Shown: positions 59,162-64,000 of the stretch, in pieces
Layout: the number at the start of each line of letters is the position of its first letter
Position numbering within the stretch: the first letter of the stretch is position 1
The notes under the pieces: model-generated
The model's database searches: none
What the model was told of the DNA's origin: nothing
What the model saw: only the letters and a program-made list of their open reading frames with translations
Assembly (NCBI GenBank): GCA_964538375.1
Contig: CAZIFQ010000001.1
Span: forward strand, 1 to 64,000
Length of the DNA: 64,000 nt
Direction: 5' to 3'
Origin: JAUUZQ01 sp964538375
Lineage (GTDB): Bacteria; Bacteroidota; Bacteroidia; Bacteroidales; GCA-2748055
Position numbers and translations under genes: made by a program

Positions 59162-60757
59162 ATGATCTCGGTAGATAATCTAAGAATCCAGTTTGGGAAG
59201 CAAATACTCTTTCAAGAAGTAAACATGAAGTTTACTGAAGGAAATTGTTATGGAATAATTGGGGCCAATGGAGCTGGTAAATCAACATTCCTAAAAGCTA
59301 TTTCGGGGGAATTGGATGCCACTGCCGGACACATTTCCCAGGGTCCCGGAGAAAGGATGTCTGTTTTGAGCCAGGATCACTTTGCTTTTGATGAGTATAC
59401 GGTGCTCGATGCCGTGATGAAGGGACATTCGCAATTGTGGGACCTGATGCAGGAAAAAAATGCCATTTATCTAAAAGCTGATTTTACTGATGCTGACGGA
59501 ATTAAATCAGCTGAGCTTGAGGAAAAATTCGCAGATATGAATGGGTGGAATGCCGAAAGCGATGCGGCCATTCTGTTAAGCAACCTGGGTATACCTGATG
59601 AATTTCATTCCACCCCGATGAAGGACATGAGCGGGCAACAAAAGGTAAGGGTATTGCTGGCCCAGGCCTTGTTTGGAAATCCTGACAATTTGCTGCTCGA
59701 TGAACCAACAAATGACCTGGATCTTGCAACTGTCAGATGGCTGGAGGGCTACCTCTCCAATTATGAAAACACGGTGCTGGTTGTATCTCACGACAGGCAC
59801 TTCCTGGATGCCATAAGTACGCACACAGTAGATATCGATTTTGGAAAAATACAGATGTTTGCTGGAAACTATAGCTTCTGGTATCACAGCAGTCAGCTGG
59901 CACTCAGACAGCAATCCACACAAAACAAAAAAGCAGAGGAAAAGAAAAAGGAGCTCCAGGAATTTATCCGTCGCTTTAGTGCAAATGTGGCCAAATCGAA
60001 GCAGACCACAAGTCGAAAGAAAATGATTGAGAAACTCAATATTGAGGATATTAAACCCTCTACCAGGAAATATCCGGGAATTATATTTGCTCCGGAAAGA
60101 CAGGCCGGGGATCAAATTCTTGAAGTAAAGGGCTTGAGTGCAAGTATTGATGGGAAGATTCTGTTTAAAGATGTAAGCTTCTACGTCAGCAAAGGCGACA
60201 AAATTGTATTTCTATCAGATGACCCCAGGGCGATGACGGTATTTTTTGAAATTCTAAACGGAAACATGCAGCCAGATTCAGGTACTTTAAAATGGGGACA
60301 AACAATCTCTACTGCGTATTTACCCCTGGACAATGCACAGTATTTTAAAAACAAGCTTAGTTTGTTCGACTGGCTTTGTCAATTTACATCAGACACTACT
60401 GAACAATATGTGAGAGGATACCTGGGTAAAATGCTGTTTTCGGGAGATGAAATACACAAAAAAGTAAATGTTCTTTCGGGGGGAGAAAAAATCCGTTGCA
60501 TGATCTCAAAAATGATGCTTGTAAATGCCAATGCGCTCATTCTCGATACTCCAACCAACCACCTTGACCTTGAATCAATCCAGGCATTTAACAATAACCT
60601 TGTGAAATTTCCAGGAAATATTTTTATGTCTTCGCACGATCATGAGTTCATTCATTCCGTCTGTAACCGGGTTATAGAATTTACACCAAATGGCACCATC
60701 GATAAGTTAATGGATTACGAAGAGTATACTATCCAGAGGGAAAAAGGGGCTTTCTAG
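59162..60757 (+). CDS. ABC-F ATPase (YbiT-like), second nucleotide-binding site degenerate
   Basis: 531 residues, two ABC domains joined by a charged linker (about 240-320), no membrane segments. ABC-F proteins act on the ribosome. Domain 1 is intact: Walker A GANGAGKST (34-42), signature MSGQQKVR, Walker B with E181 in LLLDEPTND. Domain 2 (about 325-531) has LSDDPRAMT (351-359) where Walker A should be, and ILDTPTNH with T463 instead of the catalytic Glu, although LSGGEK (438-443) is kept. So only one ATP site is fully competent. I recall similar YbiT-like proteins in other Bacteroidota, so this is probably a clade trait. Confidence 0.85.
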   Translation: MISVDNLRIQFGKQILFQEVNMKFTEGNCYGIIGANGAGKSTFLKAISGELDATAGHISQGPGERMSVLSQDHFAFDEYTVLDAVMKGHSQLWDLMQEKNAIYLKADFTDADGIKSAELEEKFADMNGWNAESDAAILLSNLGIPDEFHSTPMKDMSGQQKVRVLLAQALFGNPDNLLLDEPTNDLDLATVRWLEGYLSNYENTVLVVSHDRHFLDAISTHTVDIDFGKIQMFAGNYSFWYHSSQLALRQQSTQNKKAEEKKKELQEFIRRFSANVAKSKQTTSRKKMIEKLNIEDIKPSTRKYPGIIFAPERQAGDQILEVKGLSASIDGKILFKDVSFYVSKGDKIVFLSDDPRAMTVFFEILNGNMQPDSGTLKWGQTISTAYLPLDNAQYFKNKLSLFDWLCQFTSDTTEQYVRGYLGKMLFSGDEIHKKVNVLSGGEKIRCMISKMMLVNANALILDTPTNHLDLESIQAFNNNLVKFPGNIFMSSHDHEFIHSVCNRVIEFTPNGTIDKLMDYEEYTIQREKGAF

Positions 60758-60776
60758 TTCCTGGAATAACTCTGCA

Positions 60777-61544
60777 TTAAATAATCATCTCACTGCCATT
60801 CAGCTTTTTTCTTCTTTCCATGGCATCCGGCATCAGGTGTAATACCGCATCCCAGAATATTTTACTGTGATTTTTATGGATGGTGTGTACCAATTCGTGC
60901 AGGATAACATATTCAATCAGATCATATGACAGGAAAATTAATGCGCTGTTTAAGCTGATGTTATTATCCGGTGAGCAACTTCCCCATCGGCTCTTCATTC
61001 TTCTCACGCTTACCCTTTTGAAGCTGAGTCCGTATTCAGCAGAAACACTTTCAAGATATACCGGCAAAAGCTCTTTTGCTTCCTTTAATCCAATTGCGCC
61101 CAGCCCCTGCCAGAGTATGATTTGACCCTCTTCGCTCTGATCCTGGATCCCTTTTGGGAGAAAAACCTGGTAGTCCCTTCCACTTTGCATAACGTCCATC
61201 TCCCCGCCTGTCCCTCTTTCAATATAAACTTTGCCTGCCGGGGTAGATAAAAATGTTCCTAATCTCAAGACAAGTTTTTCATCATCTTTACGTTCTAGAA
61301 ATAGTATTTTTTTCTTTATCCATGCTTGCTTTTTTAATACAAAAACCTCAGCAGTTTGAAAATTACAAAAACGGGGAACCGTAACTCTTACTTCTCCTCC
61401 CCGGGATATCCGAATGGAAATATTCTTCGCCCTGCTGTTCTTTTTGTAAAAAACGAGCCCAATATCGTCGTATTTAACTATTTTTTCGTTTTTCACCTGT
61501 TTGTATTCCCTGCCTATTACGTATATTTGACCTTCCAATTCCAA
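60777..61544 (-). CDS. YgjP-like zinc metallopeptidase (DUF45, M48-like)
   Basis: 255 residues. The zinc motif HELVH is at 216-220 with a third His at 226 (HKNHSKIFW), and the family signature RMKSRWGSC at 182-190. Substrates are unknown; some family members are linked to restriction or toxin loci, but nothing of that kind is here. No in-frame ATG exists near the start, so TTG 61544 (or TTG 61538) is inferred. It is divergent from tolC with only 13 nt between start codons, and the tolC promoter lies inside its first 15 codons. Confidence 0.82.
   Translation of the reverse strand: MELEGQIYVIGREYKQVKNEKIVKYDDIGLVFYKKNSRAKNISIRISRGGEVRVTVPRFCNFQTAEVFVLKKQAWIKKKILFLERKDDEKLVLRLGTFLSTPAGKVYIERGTGGEMDVMQSGRDYQVFLPKGIQDQSEEGQIILWQGLGAIGLKEAKELLPVYLESVSAEYGLSFKRVSVRRMKSRWGSCSPDNNISLNSALIFLSYDLIEYVILHELVHTIHKNHSKIFWDAVLHLMPDAMERRKKLNGSEMII
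61500..61529 (+). promoter_or_regulatory. Promoter for the TolC/adaptor efflux operon
   Basis: TTTG (61500-61503), an 18-nt spacer and TATATTTG (61522-61529) match the Bacteroidota consensus. It predicts a start near 61536, 22 nt before ATG 61558. It overlaps the 5' coding end of the divergent YgjP-like gene. Confidence 0.55.
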
Positions 61545-61557
61545 AAGTAATAATAAG

Positions 61558-62904
61558 ATGCGAAAATATATTCTATCAATATCGGCTTTGTTTATAATTC
61601 TCCTCTCGTCAATTGCACAGGACTCCCCCTGGACACTGGAGGAATGTATTAATTATGCAATGGAGAATAATATCTTAATCAAGCAAACTGAGCTGAACAC
61701 GCAGTACAACGAAAATACACTGTCACAATCGAAGCTAAACAGACTGCCAAATTTGAATGTCTCTTCAAGTTATAATATTTCATTCGGTCGCTCGCTTGAC
61801 TATTCAAGCTATGAATACGTGGATGAACGTACAAACAACGCTTATGCCGGTATAGCATCCGATGCCAACCTGTTTAACGGCTTCCAGCAAAAAAATACCA
61901 TTGAGAAAAATAAATTTAACCTCTTGGCTAGTATTGAGAATACTTCCAAGATCAAGAATGACATTTCATTGAATATTGCCGCTGCATTTCTTCAAATACT
62001 TTTTAGCCAGGAATTGCTGAATGTAGCAAAAAATCAGTTGGAGATTACTACGCAACAGGTCGAACGAACCCAGAAATTGGTGGATGCAGGGAAACTTGCC
62101 AAAGGAAGTGCCCTGGAGATTCAGGCCCAATATGCATCTGAAGAGCTAAATGTAATAAACGCTGAAAATCAATTGGTCATGGCGTATCTGAACCTGCAAT
62201 TAATGCTGGACATGCAATATGATCCCGAATTTCAAATCGTTAATCCCGACCTGGCGACACCGGAAACAAGTGAGATGCTCGATGATGTGAAAGACGTATA
62301 TGCCAATGCAGAACAAAACATGCCGCAGGTCAAAAGCTCAGAATACTCTCTAATGGCTGCTGAGGAGGACCTTGAAATTGCTAAAGGAGCGCTCTACCCA
62401 AGCTTGGGAATTAGCGCTAATTCTGGCAGTAGATGGAGTGACCATGCAGTTGACCTTAGACCAGGGGCAGATGATGTTTACACTTTTGGAGAGCAGGCAA
62501 ATGATTATTTCAGTGTAGGAATAGGTCTGAATCTGAACATTCCAATTTTCAACAGGATGCAGGTAAAAACAGGTATTGCCAATGCCAGGATCAACATTGA
62601 AAATTCAGAATTAGAGCTGCAAAGCACAAAAAATGAGCTGTATAGATCAATTCTGCAGTCCTTTGTCGATGCCAGTGGAGCGCTTAAAAAATACAATTCA
62701 ACTGAGAAAGCACTGATTTCAATGGAAGAGTCTTTTAAGTATACTGAGAAAAAATTTGAAGTGGGACTGGTAAATACCGTGGATTATAATACCTCGAAGA
62801 ACCAGCTGACCGTGACACAGTCGGAATTACTTCAGGCCAAATATGATTTTATCTTTAAAACTAAAATATTGAATTTTTATAAAGGAGAACCAATAACTTT
62901 ATAA
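61558..62904 (+). CDS. TolC-family outer-membrane efflux protein
   Basis: 448 residues. Signal peptide about 1-20 (LLSSIAQ). WTLEECINYAMENNILIKQTELN is the TolC family start, and long alpha-helical repeats (about 30-220 and 240-445) with two barrel stretches (NVSSSYNISFGRSL, GISANSGSRW) form the channel-tunnel. It exports substrates with the membrane-fusion protein encoded 21 nt downstream and, presumably, an ABC or RND pump beyond the window. Its substrate is unknown. Confidence 0.9.
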   Translation: MRKYILSISALFIILLSSIAQDSPWTLEECINYAMENNILIKQTELNTQYNENTLSQSKLNRLPNLNVSSSYNISFGRSLDYSSYEYVDERTNNAYAGIASDANLFNGFQQKNTIEKNKFNLLASIENTSKIKNDISLNIAAAFLQILFSQELLNVAKNQLEITTQQVERTQKLVDAGKLAKGSALEIQAQYASEELNVINAENQLVMAYLNLQLMLDMQYDPEFQIVNPDLATPETSEMLDDVKDVYANAEQNMPQVKSSEYSLMAAEEDLEIAKGALYPSLGISANSGSRWSDHAVDLRPGADDVYTFGEQANDYFSVGIGLNLNIPIFNRMQVKTGIANARINIENSELELQSTKNELYRSILQSFVDASGALKKYNSTEKALISMEESFKYTEKKFEVGLVNTVDYNTSKNQLTVTQSELLQAKYDFIFKTKILNFYKGEPITL

Positions 62905-62925
62905 GCATAAATACATACCCTCATT

Positions 62926-64000
62926 ATGAAGTCAAAGAAATTATTAGGAATAATAGCCCTCGTAGCACTGGTATTGATTATTGTTCTTGCCATAGGCAAA
63001 AAACAGGGCTGGTTTGGAAGTGATGGCTATATAAAAGTCACCGTTGAACAGGGACAAACCCGGGACCTAGTTGAATTAATAACTGCTAATGGAAAGATTC
63101 AGCCGGAAACAGAGGTGAAGATTTCTCCTGATGTTTCAGGTGAGATTGTGGAGCTGGTTGTGAAAGAAGGCGACATCGTAAAAAAAGGCCAGTTTTTACT
63201 AAAAATAAAGCCCGAAAATTACATCATGATGCGCAACAGGACGGAAGCAGCGCTCAACAGTTCAAAGGCAAGGGAAAAGCAAGCTGAAGCACAATTATTA
63301 CAGGCGAAGCTGACTTTTAAAAGAAACAAGAAGCTCTACGAAGATCAGGCAATATCTGAGTCTGAATACGAGCAGGCAGAAACACAGTATAATACAGCTC
63401 TTGCTGAAAAAGAAGCTGCTGTTTTCTCTGTACAAAGTGCTGAGGCCAGTCTTCAGGAAGCAGAAGAAAATCTGCAAAAAACATCTATCTATGCTCCAAT
63501 GAGCGGTACCATCTCAGCACTTAATGTGGAGCTTGGTGAACGTGTAGTAGGTACGGAGATGATGTCAGGTACAGAAATCCTCCGACTTGCTGACCTTAGC
63601 ATGATGGAGGTAGAGGTGGAGGTAAATGAAAATGATATCGTCAGTGTTGCCTTTATGGATACTGCCTTCATTGAAGTTGATGCCTACCTTGACAAAAAGT
63701 TTCTGGGCGTTGTAACAGAAATTCCAGTATCTGCCAATACCACAGGGACCACCACTGACCAGGTTACAAATTTCAATGTAAAAATTCGTCTCCTGCCAGA
63801 ATCATACCAGGATGAGATATCAGAGACAAATCCTAATCCTTTGCGCCCGGGAATGTCGGCAACCGCAGATATTCAGACAGAAAAATTAACAGACGTATTT
63901 TCAATACCAATTCAGGCAGTAACAACCCGATTTTACGATCCTGATTCGAAAGCATTTGAAGACAGCAAGAAAGAGAAAGAAGGTGAAATTGAAAGTGTTA
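62926..64000 (+). CDS. Efflux periplasmic adaptor (membrane-fusion protein), partial
   Basis: Runs past the window end; 358 residues are seen. An N-terminal membrane anchor (about 5-24, LLGIIALVALVLIIVLAI) is followed by a lipoyl-like half (VSGEIVELVVKEGDIVKKGQFLLKI), a coiled-coil hairpin (about 100-180), the second lipoyl half (IYAPMSGTISALNVELGERVVG) and beta-barrel and membrane-proximal domains (LRPGMSATADIQTEKL). It is an MacA/AcrA-type adaptor that bridges inner-membrane pump and TolC. The reading frame continues to base 64000 without a stop. A long acidic/Lys segment (DSKAFEDSKKEKEGEIESV) near the end is unusual for the core fold. Confidence 0.9.
   Translation, partial: MKSKKLLGIIALVALVLIIVLAIGKKQGWFGSDGYIKVTVEQGQTRDLVELITANGKIQPETEVKISPDVSGEIVELVVKEGDIVKKGQFLLKIKPENYIMMRNRTEAALNSSKAREKQAEAQLLQAKLTFKRNKKLYEDQAISESEYEQAETQYNTALAEKEAAVFSVQSAEASLQEAEENLQKTSIYAPMSGTISALNVELGERVVGTEMMSGTEILRLADLSMMEVEVEVNENDIVSVAFMDTAFIEVDAYLDKKFLGVVTEIPVSANTTGTTTDQVTNFNVKIRLLPESYQDEISETNPNPLRPGMSATADIQTEKLTDVFSIPIQAVTTRFYDPDSKAFEDSKKEKEGEIESV

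Overview
The window looks like chromosome of a Bacteroidota bacterium (the deeper lineage cannot be fixed from sequence alone). The evidence is type IX secretion (T9SS) proteins (PorZ, a PorP/SprF-like protein, a gliding-motility type-B C-terminal signal), a single-polypeptide cytochrome b558 succinate dehydrogenase/fumarate reductase, a linked ftsX-DUF3098-uppP-truB-queA block, and repeated TAnnTTTG -7 boxes, several with a TTG element about 18-21 nt upstream. Shine-Dalgarno sequences are mostly absent. One 100-N assembly gap (34597-34696) lies inside a tandem repeat. No CRISPR array, insertion sequence, prophage or rRNA was seen.

Layout. 1-4328: tail of a probable outer-membrane protein, dCMP deaminase, S41 protease, Spy-like periplasmic protein, Xaa-Pro peptidase. 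4617-9416: sdhCAB followed by a second Xaa-Pro peptidase. 9695-15744: a conserved unknown, CPBP protease, dihydrouridine synthase, L-aspartate oxidase, glycyl-tRNA synthetase. 15757-23949: a surface-glycan locus with GT4, a fused CMP-nonulosonate synthetase/HAD phosphatase, a nonulosonate synthase lacking its usual C-terminal domain, a pyruvyltransferase-like protein, a candidate sialyltransferase, GT2 and a flippase; part of it is strikingly A/T-rich. 24126-26654: YfhO-like membrane protein. 26640-36449: a minus-strand surface cassette made of a phage-tail-fibre-like secreted repeat protein, a secreted FKBP isomerase, a giant SprB-repeat adhesin and its PorP/SprF-like partner. 36800-41472: recO, porZ, rdgB, universal stress protein. 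41573-45157: a large propeller-sensor adenylate cyclase with a degenerate HD-like tail. 45257-52433: ilvE, ftsX to queA, GH3 protein, deoxynucleoside kinase. 52453-56629: short GIY-YIG protein, tRNA-Asn, PfkB kinase, an internally deleted DUF2797 gene and a PadR/PspC operon. 56759-64000: TPR lipoprotein-like or periplasmic protein, outer-membrane barrel, tRNA-Gln, ABC-F ATPase, YgjP-like metallopeptidase, and the start of a TolC/membrane-fusion efflux operon cut by the window end.

How genes work together. The glycan locus can plausibly convert a hexose(amine)-6-phosphate to a nonulosonic acid 9-phosphate, dephosphorylate it, activate it with CMP, transfer it and flip the product. The surface cassette pairs T9SS-exported adhesins with an outer-membrane anchor and a folding catalyst; PorZ, encoded about 1.2 kb upstream, belongs to the machinery that processes T9SS cargo. 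Functions are inferred from recognised motifs by eye; no database search was run.
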